The position numbers were made by a program, and so were the translations under genes. This document shows positions 17,921 through 27,900 of a stretch of 64,000 nt of DNA, piece by piece. Each line of letters starts with the position of its first letter. Within the stretch, counting starts at the first letter, position 1. The notes beneath the pieces were generated by a model. The model saw only the letters and a list, made by a program, of their open reading frames with translations. It was not told where the DNA came from and searched no databases. Source of the DNA: Mucilaginibacter paludis DSM 18603 (GTDB lineage Bacteria > Bacteroidota > Bacteroidia > Sphingobacteriales > Sphingobacteriaceae); contig NZ_CM001403.1 of assembly GCF_000166195.2 (NCBI RefSeq), positions 5,598,432-5,662,431 of the forward strand. The letters are read 5' to 3'.

Positions 17921-18397
17921 TTAATCCTTGGGCTCCCACAATTCAATTTTATTTCCTTCAGGGTCTAAGATATGAACAAACTTTCCGTAATCATAGGTTT
18001 CAATCTTATCTACGATAGTGACATTTTCCTTTTTTAGCTCTTCAACCAGGATTTCCAAATTCTCTACTCTGTAGTTGATCATGAAATCTTTTGATGAAGG
18101 GTCGAAATATTTTGTATTTTCTGGAAAAGTGTTCCACTGGGTAAGTCCCTTTTTTGTGCTGTCATCAGCTTGGCGCCATTCAAAGCTTGTTCCATATGGG
18201 GTTGTATCAAACCCAAGATGTGTTTTATACCACTCGTTAACTGCCTTTGGGTCTTTGCATTTGAAGAAAATGCCTCCTATACCGGTTACTTTTTTCATTT
18301 TTATATCTCCTTTGTTGTTAATTACTGTTTTAAATGCAAAACCCGCCAGAAATGAACCGGCGATCAATACGCTTATCAATAAAACTCTTTTCATCAT
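17921..18397 (-). CDS. VOC/glyoxalase-fold protein with N-terminal hydrophobic leader
   Basis: Vicinal-oxygen-chelate superfamily protein of unknown substrate. The domain begins at about residue 38 (IGGIFFKCKDPKAVNEWYKTHLGF) and ends with VHILDPEGNKIELWEPKD, the usual C-terminal motif with a metal-type Glu. In front lies a hydrophobic segment (VLLISVLIAGSFLAGFAF) that would export or anchor it. A second start at Met34 (codon at 18298-18296) is preceded by AAGGAG at normal spacing, unusually strong for this phylum, and would give an ordinary 125-residue cytosolic VOC protein. The gene begins 8 bp after the AraC-GyrI stop, so both form an operon. Confidence 0.87.
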   Translation of the reverse strand: MMKRVLLISVLIAGSFLAGFAFKTVINNKGDIKMKKVTGIGGIFFKCKDPKAVNEWYKTHLGFDTTPYGTSFEWRQADDSTKKGLTQWNTFPENTKYFDPSSKDFMINYRVENLEILVEELKKENVTIVDKIETYDYGKFVHILDPEGNKIELWEPKD

Positions 18398-18405
18398 TTG
18401 TTTAT

Positions 18406-19314
18406 TTAATAGCTGTTTAACTTTTTAACCGGAATCAATATTTCTAAATCAAAGTAGTGCCAATTACCGATATTGTCTTTATCTAAAAATACCTCCAAGG
18501 CATGCTGCGGTTCACATTCATAGGCACTGTTAATCAACCAAATGTCGAAGAGGTAATGCATAGCTGCCGAAACTAAATTAAGATGGCCGGAAACCTGGGT
18601 AACGGCGTATTTACACCTTGGTAAAGTCGTTGTATCTATCAAATTTTCCGGATCAATTTTAAAGTCTTCCGGAAGAGTGATACACACCTCGTAACGGTAT
18701 TTTTCTTTTGGTGTCACTTCAGGATCGTCCATAGACATACCGAAAATCGTTTCTGAGCGGAATAAGTTCATTCGCTTTGCCCATTTAACCATTTCATCCA
18801 AAGCATTTAAAACTACGCCTTCCCTGAAAGCATCCGACACCCTTTTATAAGCAATTCGCCTTTCTGGAAGTTGTCTTATTTCAACAGGAAATTTTTTTCC
18901 CAGTTCGTCGGCTGTCATATCACAATGATATTCACTAATGGGATGCAATTCTTTGCGAATCTTGCTGTTTTCTATTTTGCCGCCCTTCCTGTAATTACTT
19001 GGCGAGATTTCAAAATACTGTTTAAATAAACGGGAAAACGTTGAAGCTGAAGAAAAACCACATTCTAACGCAATTGTTGATATTGATTTCTTTGAGAATT
19101 TCAGAAGCCGCGCGGCTTTTTCGTTACGCATGCGGTTAGTAAAATTGTTAATAGTCTCTCCTGTAACGGCAACAAATATGCGGTGAAAGTGAAACGGAGA
19201 AAAAAAAGCTACCGAAGCCAGTTCTTCCAGCGAAGTGGATTTATGCAAATTGTTATTAACATAATCAATCACCTTATTAATCCGGCTTCTGTATATTTCA
19301 CTTGATTTGGCCAT
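18406..19314 (-). CDS. AraC-family regulator with GyrI-like effector domain
   Basis: Regulator with an N-terminal AraC DNA-binding domain (residues 8-110: two HTH units, LEELASVAFFSPFHFHRIF and ISTIALECGFSSASTFSRLF, then SPSNYRK) and a C-terminal GyrI/SOUL-like ligand-binding domain (about 135-300: VEIRQLPERRIAYKRVSD, then CKYAVTQVSGHLNLVSAAMHYLFDIWL and YEVCITLPED). This Rob/SbmC-type layout usually senses small organic molecules. It precedes the VOC gene by 8 bp and probably controls it. Confidence 0.92.
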   Translation of the reverse strand: MAKSSEIYRSRINKVIDYVNNNLHKSTSLEELASVAFFSPFHFHRIFVAVTGETINNFTNRMRNEKAARLLKFSKKSISTIALECGFSSASTFSRLFKQYFEISPSNYRKGGKIENSKIRKELHPISEYHCDMTADELGKKFPVEIRQLPERRIAYKRVSDAFREGVVLNALDEMVKWAKRMNLFRSETIFGMSMDDPEVTPKEKYRYEVCITLPEDFKIDPENLIDTTTLPRCKYAVTQVSGHLNLVSAAMHYLFDIWLINSAYECEPQHALEVFLDKDNIGNWHYFDLEILIPVKKLNSY

Positions 19315-19784
19315 GTATCGCTATCGGGTTGTAGGGTTAAGAGCTACATAATCAGCACAAGTTAACGGTTAATACCAACTTTTCAGGTCACATTTTCTTA
19401 AAAAATAGCTAATTCATCAAGCAAACTTTAATAAATAGCTGCAATGCTGTTTACGTATGCAAAGTCTTTTTTTTAATCACAAGGAGTTTTGTCAGGCGTT
19501 GTATGCGTCTTTTTTTGTAGAGCGCGATCGGTGACAATTCAAAGTTATGATCTCCGCTGTAGGTATTTACCCCTATACAAATTAAAAAAACAGATATAAA
19601 TACTGGTTTGTGATATCGCTTACTTATCCTCTTACATGGCTTTTTAATTTACCCCAACTTTATATCACTAAACGCTTCGGTAGCGGAGCAGAACCGGTTT
19701 AAAAAGCGGCCTCGCCCTTACAGAATAAACCGGCTCAATAGTATCAGTTATTAAAATTAAAAACTTATTTAAATTATCACAAAA
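19315..19784. other. Intergenic region AraC-GyrI / GH64-like
   Basis: 470 bp between divergent genes. No full Bacteroidota promoter found on either strand. An 8-bp inverted repeat CCGGTTTA/TAAACCGG (19694-19701, 19726-19733) lies 50 bp before the GH64-like start and could form a leader hairpin. Confidence 0.4.
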
Positions 19785-21041
19785 ATGGAAACTAAAACGA
19801 CAGCAAGACCTACTATCCCTATTGTGTTTGAAAATAAAACAGGCATCGCTAACGATGCCGTTTGGGTTCAGTTCCTGAACGGTAGTTTTGGACGGGGACA
19901 GCACGGTGCAAACGGAAGCGTTAACTTACAAAGAGATACCGCCTATAGTTTTCACCAACTAAACAGTGAGATTTCTGGTTTTCCTAAACTCGGAAAAATG
20001 CCCAATGTTTCGTTGAATTCTTTCACCAACGGACGCATTTACTTTAATTTCGGGGGAAATGGCTTGCAGGGCTTAGGAAAAGGCTATCAGCCAAGCTCTA
20101 ACAACAGTAATGATCCTAATTACAACACAACGTATGCTTTTATTGAGCTCAATGTTTATGGTAACCCGGCCAACAATATGGATTTAAGCGCTATTGATTT
20201 CTTTAGCATCCCTATGGAAGCAAGTACCTGGAAAAATGGCAAAATGGTAAAAAGCCTTACTTGTAGTAGTGGCGCTGTAATTGGCAATGCCATTGAATAT
20301 CTGATAAGCCTTTCGGGCAATAAGGCTGCTGTTTATTCGGATAACGATTTTGTGCGTGTAAACGGCCCGGGACTTTCAGCCGGGTACCACACTTGGAATG
20401 CTTATTTTAAATACCTGTCTTCGCTTTCTTACCTCACCGCAATTAGCGGAACTTTTTATGGCTTGCCGCAAGGAGCGGGACCAACCGCGCATCAAACCTA
20501 TGCCCTTACTGCAACATTTGACGTGGCTTCTAAACAAGTTACAATGACAGGGACAGGCAGTGTTGTGGGGCAGGTAACTATTACCATTAATTTTGATGAC
20601 CTAAACGCAATGACTGGCATTTACGGTGCAAATCCGCCATACACCGTAACCATAAATGGAAATTCGCCTTATACAACTCAGGGAATTGTAAACGATGTTT
20701 TTGGGTGGATTGTAGGCGACCTATTGGCGGGGATGAATGTTGGTTTTCCGGGAAGTCAAACCCTCAATCCAATCAACCAAATTCCACTTGGCCAATGCAC
20801 TTCCAGTGAATGGTTCAAAGCTGCAAAGAAACATCCCGGGTTACAATTTGCAGGCGCGCAGCCCTATAATAAAGACTATTATAATGATTGGGCAGCTACG
20901 CTGCTGCCTGTAACAAAAGCATATGGCTTTCCATTTACTGATCGGGTAGGTGCTGTTTTGCTTCATTTTCCACCCACTGGTTCTGTCGGCGCAGTTGATT
21001 ACCTCAAGATTACCCTTCTCGACGTTTTATTTCCGATGTAA
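19785..21041 (+). CDS. GH64-like (thaumatin-fold) beta-1,3-glucanase
   Basis: Resembles GH64 endo-beta-1,3-glucanases. Seen: RIYFNFGGNGL (like the RIYFSVG stretch of GH64), then YAFIELNVYG with E121 and LSAIDFFSIP with D138, at the places of the catalytic Glu and Asp and with nearly the same spacing as in the Streptomyces enzyme (as remembered). Near the C-terminus, YYNDWAATLLPVTKAYGFPFTDRVG matches the YAFPYDDV region. No signal peptide is visible: the protein begins METKTTARPTIPIVFENKTG, so secretion by the Sec pathway is not supported. The next gene, also without a signal, encodes a beta-helix protein. Identity as GH64-like is fairly sure; activity is inferred. Confidence 0.75.
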   Translation: METKTTARPTIPIVFENKTGIANDAVWVQFLNGSFGRGQHGANGSVNLQRDTAYSFHQLNSEISGFPKLGKMPNVSLNSFTNGRIYFNFGGNGLQGLGKGYQPSSNNSNDPNYNTTYAFIELNVYGNPANNMDLSAIDFFSIPMEASTWKNGKMVKSLTCSSGAVIGNAIEYLISLSGNKAAVYSDNDFVRVNGPGLSAGYHTWNAYFKYLSSLSYLTAISGTFYGLPQGAGPTAHQTYALTATFDVASKQVTMTGTGSVVGQVTITINFDDLNAMTGIYGANPPYTVTINGNSPYTTQGIVNDVFGWIVGDLLAGMNVGFPGSQTLNPINQIPLGQCTSSEWFKAAKKHPGLQFAGAQPYNKDYYNDWAATLLPVTKAYGFPFTDRVGAVLLHFPPTGSVGAVDYLKITLLDVLFPM

Positions 21042-21301
21042 CGGAGTCATAAAAAAGGTAGATCAGATAACAGCGAAAACATACCCAACAAGCCTTCTTT
21101 CATCATTTGGGTTAGGCTGGATTAGGAGGGGGGCCAGTGTATCTGGCTTGCCGGTTCCATTTGCGGGCGGGATAAGATTTGGGTATATTATCCTTCACCA
21201 GATAAGCGTCCGGCCTTTAGGTAAAGATTACCGGATGCTCCTCATGTGATGGCTTAAATACAGAAAAGGTTAGGTATTAAATAATCAAAAAAATTACAGT
21301 T

Positions 21302-22774
21302 ATGCTTTCAGAAAAATCACAAACAATAGCCGACCAAATTTTTTCTAATGATTTTTTTAAAAATCTGGACAAAAATACGCTGCTTCAAAAGTACGATGTC
21401 TCTGGCGCCATTGATGATATCAATGCTGTAACCAGATCATTTAGCGGGCAAAACCCGCAACCACAGGACGGGTTTGTAATCTCTGATATTCCGCCAAATG
21501 GAATTATCATCACACAATCAGGAACATATCGTTTTGCCAACAGTATAAAATGGAAAGCAGAAAATGGAGATGGTTCGGCTATCGTCATCAATGCCGATCA
21601 TGTTGTGCTCGATATGGCTGGTTTCAGTTTAACGGCTGATATAACAGACAACAGTAAACTCATTGTCGGTATAAACGTTCAAAATGCCCAATTTGTTTCT
21701 ATTCAAAATGGCATATTAAAAAACATGTGCTATTATGGTATTTATGCTAAGTCGGTATTTGAATTGACTATCGACAGCATAATGGTTGATGGGCTTAGCT
21801 TTAATAATTTGACAAAAGGTTTAAGTCCGGCTGGGATACTGATTTTTGATGGGGCAAACCTCGCAATTTCCAGCTGCTTGGTGAAAAATTTGAACGTAAT
21901 TTCGGGTGCGAGTGCAGGCATTCAAATCGTTTGTGCCAAAAATGGAACTGTTAGCGACTGTTCAATGGAATCGTTTGTTAATAATGACGGCTCTGTGCAG
22001 GGTTATAGTTACCTGTTATCTTCAAAAATCACCACGAAAAACTGCATATCTGCAAATTTTCAATCGCATTTTAATGGCAACACCGCAACATTGGGGCATA
22101 CTGTTTTAGGTTTTATTCCGATTTTGTGCATAGCACTGGTTTATGAAAATTGCAATGCTACCAATATGACCGGATGCTGTGATGATTGCCACGGCATGTC
22201 GGTATTTTTGGATACAGACATCGAAGTTAACGGCTTTACTGCAGATGGCGTTACCGATGGCGTTGCCCTATCAAATTCGGGTGCAAAGGCTACTGGCTTG
22301 GAAGTTTATGGATCAATAGTTTCAATAAAAAACTGCACAGTTAAGAATATTAAGGCTATTAATCCGCAGGATAAACAAAGTGCAGGATTTAGTGTAGCGG
22401 GGACAGCCGTTTCTTTTACTAATTGTAAAGCTGAAAATGTTATCGTTACCGATGCGAAAGGAACTATAAATCCGGAACTTGGGTATGGTACAGGTTTTGG
22501 CTGGGCCCCCGATCCAAGGCCGGAATTCGTGGATATTTATGCTAATGATATTTTATACCGTAACTGTATTTCCACTAACTGCCAGGTTGGTTTTGATACT
22601 TGGAATCATATTGATAGCGTATGGGACGATGTTAGTTGTATAAACTGTGGCATTGAAATACTTGCTGAACCCAACGGAATCAGGACATTATCTGGTAATC
22701 CATGCTCAGAATGTAATCCCCCCATAACCGTACAAATTACAAACGTGGCGTGTGGTAATAATTACGTGGCTTGA
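21302..22774 (+). CDS. Right-handed parallel beta-helix protein
   Basis: Repetitive protein with a coil pattern such as VSIQNGILKNMCYYGIYAKSV, ISSCLVKNLNV, VSDCSMESFVNN and VSIKNCTVKNIKAIN, the hallmark of right-handed beta-helices (pectate-lyase or Pbl fold). Helix about residues 75-440. It is Cys-rich in the second half (TGCCDDCHG, CINCG, CSECN). No signal peptide is present; the N-terminus is a helical stretch (SQTIADQIFSNDFFKNLDKNTLLQKYD). Lies 260 bp after the GH64-like gene on the same strand and before a strong terminator, so the two are probably a unit. Could be a polysaccharide lyase or a structural/adhesion protein; catalytic residues cannot be pointed out. Confidence 0.7.
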   Translation: MLSEKSQTIADQIFSNDFFKNLDKNTLLQKYDVSGAIDDINAVTRSFSGQNPQPQDGFVISDIPPNGIIITQSGTYRFANSIKWKAENGDGSAIVINADHVVLDMAGFSLTADITDNSKLIVGINVQNAQFVSIQNGILKNMCYYGIYAKSVFELTIDSIMVDGLSFNNLTKGLSPAGILIFDGANLAISSCLVKNLNVISGASAGIQIVCAKNGTVSDCSMESFVNNDGSVQGYSYLLSSKITTKNCISANFQSHFNGNTATLGHTVLGFIPILCIALVYENCNATNMTGCCDDCHGMSVFLDTDIEVNGFTADGVTDGVALSNSGAKATGLEVYGSIVSIKNCTVKNIKAINPQDKQSAGFSVAGTAVSFTNCKAENVIVTDAKGTINPELGYGTGFGWAPDPRPEFVDIYANDILYRNCISTNCQVGFDTWNHIDSVWDDVSCINCGIEILAEPNGIRTLSGNPCSECNPPITVQITNVACGNNYVA

Positions 22775-22825
22775 GATAGAAGCGCTGAAAGCCCCTGGGA
22801 AAATGGCACATCGCAGCTGTGGTCC

Positions 22826-22869
22826 AATTGCACACAAGCCGGATATTTAGGTCCGGCTTGTGTGCAATT
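22826..22869 (+). terminator. Strong intrinsic terminator
   Basis: Perfect 18-bp stem (AATTGCACACAAGCCGGA, 22826-22843, complement 22852-22869) with an 8-nt loop, 51 bp past the beta-helix stop. Confidence 0.85.
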
Positions 22870-23150
22870 ATATTCTGATATTAGGGTTTCCCGGGTTGCA
22901 TCATGAGCATCATATGGAGTACTGGTATTATAACTACTAATTACTTTTTCCTGCCCCGCCTCGCCTGCAAAGTACGCCAGTTTACTGCCAGTGATACCTA
23001 TTCAAATTATTGTATGCTAATGCGTTGCTTCATACCGAAACAGGCCTATCCTAATATTACGGGCGTTAAGTATTGCAACTGCATCCCAAATAGCGCATAA
23101 ATTAATATTAATGTGTATTTGGGCATCGCAATAAAAAAATAAAAAAAGTA
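22870..23150. other. Gene-free stretch before the efflux operon
   Basis: About 280 bp with no gene and no repeat recognised; ends at the promoter of the TetR gene. Confidence 0.4.
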
Positions 23151-23178
23151 TTGACATTAAACAAAATTTGTATATTTG
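23151..23178 (+). promoter_or_regulatory. Promoter of the TetR/RND operon
   Basis: TTG at 23151-23153, a 17-nt spacer and TATATTTG at 23171-23178, a textbook Bacteroidota promoter. The ATG at 23183 is only 4 nt further, so the transcript is probably leaderless. A TTTGTCGAA 9-mer (23175-23183) overlaps the -7 element and recurs inverted at 23794-23802. Confidence 0.7.
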
Positions 23179-23182
23179 TCGA

Positions 23183-23776
23183 ATGAAAGATAAGGTGCTT
23201 GACGATAAGGTTAGAGAAGAGATCATTGCAGCTGCTACAGGTGTGTTTGAAACGTATGGATTTATAAAGGTTTCTATGCAAGATATCTCCTCTGCAAGCA
23301 GGAAGGGAAGGAGTTCGTTATACTACTATTTTAACAATAAAACAGAAGTGTTTGATGCGGTAGTTGAAAAAATGCTGAAGCATACTTTGGAGTTGTGCGC
23401 GCATAGTGTTTCTAAAGATGCATCGTTAGCTCAAAATATGGCAAATTTTCAATTGCAAAAATTAAAGGCGATAAAAGTCCTGGTTAAACAATATTACCTT
23501 GTATTTCGCGACCTAAGGCACGATCCTTCTTTGCTATTCAACAAAATGAGGCTTTTGCTGGATGAAGAATTTGCATTGATTGATCAAGTACTGAGATGGG
23601 CAATTGAAAAAGGCGAAATCAAGCCGTTATCACCCCAGGATAGCCGGTTTTTAGGTGAAACCATGGTTGTTGCCTTAAGGAGCTTTGAACAAGAGATTAT
23701 TCTGTTTGACCGTTTCCCTGACTTTGAAGAAAAATTAACCTGGATAGTTGAAATTTTTTGTAATGGGCTAAAATAA
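23183..23776 (+). CDS. TetR-family repressor of the RND efflux operon
   Basis: 197-residue regulator with the N-terminal TetR HTH: REEIIAAATGVFETYGFIKVSMQDISSASRKGRSSLYYYFNNKTEVFDAVV (recognition helix about residues 35-53). The rest is an all-helical ligand/dimer domain. The start is ATG 23183; an upstream in-frame TTG at 23168 lies within the promoter and cannot be used. It is the first gene before the membrane fusion, pump and channel genes, so it probably represses them in response to a pump substrate. Confidence 0.92.
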   Translation: MKDKVLDDKVREEIIAAATGVFETYGFIKVSMQDISSASRKGRSSLYYYFNNKTEVFDAVVEKMLKHTLELCAHSVSKDASLAQNMANFQLQKLKAIKVLVKQYYLVFRDLRHDPSLLFNKMRLLLDEEFALIDQVLRWAIEKGEIKPLSPQDSRFLGETMVVALRSFEQEIILFDRFPDFEEKLTWIVEIFCNGLK

Positions 23777-23793
23777 TTTTTTTTTGAAATAAT

Positions 23794-23802
23794 TTCGACA
23801 AA
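23794..23802. promoter_or_regulatory. Possible TetR half-site before the efflux genes
   Basis: TTCGACAAA, the exact complement of TTTGTCGAA found on the promoter of the TetR gene. It sits in the 69-bp gap between the regulator and the membrane fusion gene, inside an imperfect inverted repeat (TTGAAA-3 nt-TTTCGA). Confidence 0.3.
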
Positions 23803-23845
23803 AATACATAAAACGTTAAATGTAAAATAAACAAACAAAACAACC

Positions 23846-24913
23846 ATGAATCACTTCAATACCTTACTAACAGGGTCATCCCTCCTGCTATTAATTTCAA
23901 TAGGGGGTTGCTCTGGCAATAAGAGCCAGACTCCTAAAACCGACACTATTCGCGTTCAGGCCATTAATCTTAATACCGCTTCTGCTACAAGCGGCAACCA
24001 GCTGGTGTACAATGGCACACTGCAGGCAGATAAAGCGGTAGATTTAAGTTTCCAGGTAAGCGGAACCATCAATTCTTTTCCTGTTCAAACAGGAGATTAT
24101 GTGAAAAAAGGCCAACTGGTGGCCACGGTAGACGAGACAACCTATCGCAACCAGTATAACGCACAGATGGCTCAGGCTAAACTTGCCGAAGAGAATTACA
24201 AACGGACTTTAGCGGTTTTTGAAAAAGGGAGCGTAGCCGAAATTAAAATGCTGGAAGCCAAAGCCAATTATGAGCAGGCCAGCTCTTCGGCACGCGCCAC
24301 CTATCAAAACATAGCTCATACCCGCCTTTATGCACCGCAAAGCGGATTTATAGGTGAAAAGCGTACAGAGGCGGGCGCCATATCGGCTCCGGGGCAACCG
24401 GTGGCACAACTGCTGGATACCCATTCGGTAGATGTGCTGGTGGCAGTGCCCGAAAACGAAATTAATCTTTATAAAGCAGGCAACCGCGCGTTGGTTAAAA
24501 TTGACGCTTTGGGCAACCAGCCTTTGGAGGGCCGCATTAGCGAAGTTGGCGTATTGGCCCTGAATAACAGTGCCAATTACAACATCAAGGTAAAACTGGC
24601 TAACGCGGGTCAGGAACTTAGGCCGGGCATGCTTTGTAAGGTGACGTTTCCGGCCGGCACGGCGGGGAAGGCAGCTCAAAAAAGCAACAATGAAATTGTT
24701 GTTCCGCTTGAAGCTGTTCAGGTAGATGAAAGCGGGCACAATTTTGTTTACGTAATTGCATCAGGTAATAAGGCGCAAAGAAAGCAGGTAGAAACAGGCG
24801 CGCTCTATAACAACGGAATGGCGATCAACAGCGGGTTAACTGGCAATGAACAATTGATCACCTCGGGTTTTCAAAAGCTGGCTGACCAATCACCGGTAAC
24901 CTTAATCAAATAA
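23846..24913 (+). CDS. RND efflux periplasmic adaptor (membrane fusion lipoprotein)
   Basis: HlyD/AcrA-family adaptor that links the pump to the outer-membrane channel. Lipoprotein signal with Cys22 (ISIGGC), so it is anchored in the inner membrane facing the periplasm. First biotinyl-lipoyl half DLSFQVSGTINSFPVQTGDYVKKGQLVATVDETTY (about 62-100), a helical hairpin (100-150), the second lipoyl half RLYAPQSGFIGEKRTEAGAISAPGQPVAQLL (about 155-190), then the beta-barrel and membrane-proximal domains. 10 bp precede the pump gene. No MexAB-specific feature; substrate unknown. Confidence 0.94.
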   Translation: MNHFNTLLTGSSLLLLISIGGCSGNKSQTPKTDTIRVQAINLNTASATSGNQLVYNGTLQADKAVDLSFQVSGTINSFPVQTGDYVKKGQLVATVDETTYRNQYNAQMAQAKLAEENYKRTLAVFEKGSVAEIKMLEAKANYEQASSSARATYQNIAHTRLYAPQSGFIGEKRTEAGAISAPGQPVAQLLDTHSVDVLVAVPENEINLYKAGNRALVKIDALGNQPLEGRISEVGVLALNNSANYNIKVKLANAGQELRPGMLCKVTFPAGTAGKAAQKSNNEIVVPLEAVQVDESGHNFVYVIASGNKAQRKQVETGALYNNGMAINSGLTGNEQLITSGFQKLADQSPVTLIK

Positions 24914-24923
24914 TTCGGTAGCC

Positions 24924-27900
24924 ATGGAAGAGAAAAAAAGTAATTTGATCGAGTGGGCCATGCGTTACCATGTGTTGCCGTTAACTCTGGCAACGGTATT
25001 GGTTTTGCTGGGTATATTAGGCCTGTTCAATATGCCGCGTAATGAGTTTCCAGATTTCACCATCAGGCAAGGTGTTATTGTTGGCTTTTACCCGGGAGCT
25101 TCTTCGGCGCAAGTAGAAGAGCAGCTGACCAAGAAAGTAGAAGAATACCTGTTCAGCAACAACGAGGTTGATAAAACAAAAACCTACTCCTACTCCAGGG
25201 ATGGCATCATGTATATTTTCCTGGAAGTATCCGAACAGGTGAACGGGCCCGATACAAAGGCATTTTGGAATAAGATAAAAAATGGGGTACTCACCTTGCA
25301 ACTGCCACGCGAGGTAAAAGGGATTATGGTGAACAGCGACTTTGGTAATACATCGGCATTGTTGCTGGCTGTTGAATCATCTACCCGCCCCTACAAAGAG
25401 CTTCAAAAAAATGTGGAGGAGATTGAAGCTGAGCTGCGACATGTTAAGGATGTTGCCAAGATATCCCATACCGGAAATTTAAATGAGCAGATTGGTATTT
25501 ATGTTGATAATAATAAATTACTGCAAAATGGCGTAACCGCGGGCTCACTGATGAACGTACTCCAGAACGAAGGAGCCATCAGCGCTGCAGGAACTGAAGA
25601 TGGGAAGATCATTGACCGCCCTATACACCTGAGCAGCTTTTATAAAACCGAGGCTGACCTGGCCGAACAAGTGGTACGACGGGATGACAAGGGTAATCCT
25701 GTGAGGCTGCGGGATATCGCTACAATCAAACGGGAGTATGATGAGCCAGACAGCTACATTACATCGAATGGCACCAAAAGCATCGTTGTGTCGCTGGAGA
25801 TGGTGAAGGGGAAAAATATTGTAAAATTTGGTAAAGAGCTGGAGGAACAGTTGGACAAGGTAAGCGCTCATTTGCCGCCCGATATTAAACTGGTTAGGCT
25901 GGCTAATCAGCCCGAAGTAGTTGACGAATCCATCACCCATTTTATGAAAGAGTTTAGTTTCGCGCTTATCGGTGTGGTTATCGTTGCCTTGCTGCTGCTG
26001 CCTTTCAGGGTGGCTGCCGTGGCCGCGGCTACTATCCCTATTACTATTTCGGCAACTTTGGGTATTATGTACCTGGCCGGTATTGAACTCGATACGGTTA
26101 CGCTGGCAGCGCTTATTGTGGTGCTCGGGATCGTTGTTGATGACCCCATCGTTGTTATTGACAACCATGTGGAGAAATTAGATCATGGCATGTCGGTATG
26201 GGAAGCCGCTAAAAGCAGTGCCCAGGAGTTGTTTCCATCTGTTTTTACCGCTACGCTGGCCATCTCGGCTACATTTTTTCCGCTGATGTTTTTTATGACA
26301 GGTACCGCTAAAGACTTTATCAGCGTTTTCCCGGTAACCATTACCATCGCGCTCGTGCTGTCGCTTATCATCTCCATGATGCTGGTACCGTTCTTTAACA
26401 CCTTATTCATCAGGAAAGGGCTTCACAATCCAGATAAGCCCAAAGACAAAAAATCGATGCTTGATTATCTACAGGCATTTTTCGACAGAAATATCGGCAA
26501 CGCCATCAAACATTATAGGCTTACGGTAATGTTCGGAGTTTTATCTGTAGTTGTAGGTATGCTATTTATGAGCAAGCTGCCCCAGCAGCTTTTCCCTACT
26601 ATTGATCGTAATCAGTTTGCCATGGAGGTTTACCTGCCCAGCGGCTATAACCTTGCGCAAACAGATAGCGTAATCAAGGGTATGGAACGCATTATGCGCA
26701 AAGATGAGAGGGTGGTTAACTACACCAGCTTTATTGGCACCAGCTCGCCGCGTTTCCATACCGTGTATGCGCCAAACCTTTCGGCCAAAAACTATGCCCA
26801 GATCCTGGTTAACACCACCTCCGATAAAGCGACCGAAGAGATGATTGCAGAATATACGCATAAATACAGCAATATATTCCCATCGGCTTATGTACGGATG
26901 AAGCAGCTCAACATGGCAGGTGCGCCAGCCCCGATAGAGGTTCGCATTTCGGGCGATAACATCCAGAATTTAAAAGCCATTGGCGACAAGGTAATTGCTA
27001 TTGGAAAGAAAAACAGCCAGGTAACCTGGGTGCGTACCGATTACAACGAAATGGAAGAAGGTGTTAAGCTGGATATTAAAACGCAGGAATTGGCACGGCT
27101 TGGCCTAACCAAAAGTGATGTAGCCAATACCATCGCCATGAATACCGACGGTATTAAAGCGACGAGCGTATGGGAGGGCAACTACCAGATTGACGTTAAA
27201 ATAAAAGCGCCCAGGGCTTCAAGAACCAGTACCTCAAATTTAATGGAACTGAATATCCCATCGCAGCAAACCAACAGCACCGTACCGCTCCGGCAGGTGG
27301 CCAGCATCGCATCCGACTGGCACGATGGTGAGGTGGTTAGGCGTAACAGCATCCGTACACTCACTGTCAGGATGGATGTGGCGCAGCATGCCGTAGCCAA
27401 CAGCGTTCTGGCCGCAATGCAGCCGGAAATTGAAAAGCTTAAGCTACCACAAGGCGTTGAGATTGCCTACGGCGGTGAGTTGGAGCTGCAAATGGAAAAC
27501 CAGGGTCCTATGGGAACCGCCCTGCTGATGAGCATCGTGCTGATCTTCCTCATCCTGGTATGGCATTTCAAAAAAATGAAACATGCCTTACTGAGTATTA
27601 CCACCATGCCGCTCAGTTTGCTTGGCGCATCGTTCGGCTTGCTGGTAACTGGCTATCCGTTTGGGTTTACTTCTTTCCTGGGTTTGCTGGCTTTATGCGG
27701 AATCGTTGTCCGTAACGGGATCATCCTGATAGACCATGCCGAAGAACTGCGGGCACATGAAGGCAAAACCGTAAAAGAGGCGGCAACGCTCTCTGCCGAG
27801 CGGAGGATGAGGCCCATATTTTTAACTTCGTCGGCCGCCGCCGTTGGAGTTACTCCAATGATCATCAGCGGATCACCGCTTTGGGGGCCGCTCGGTACCG

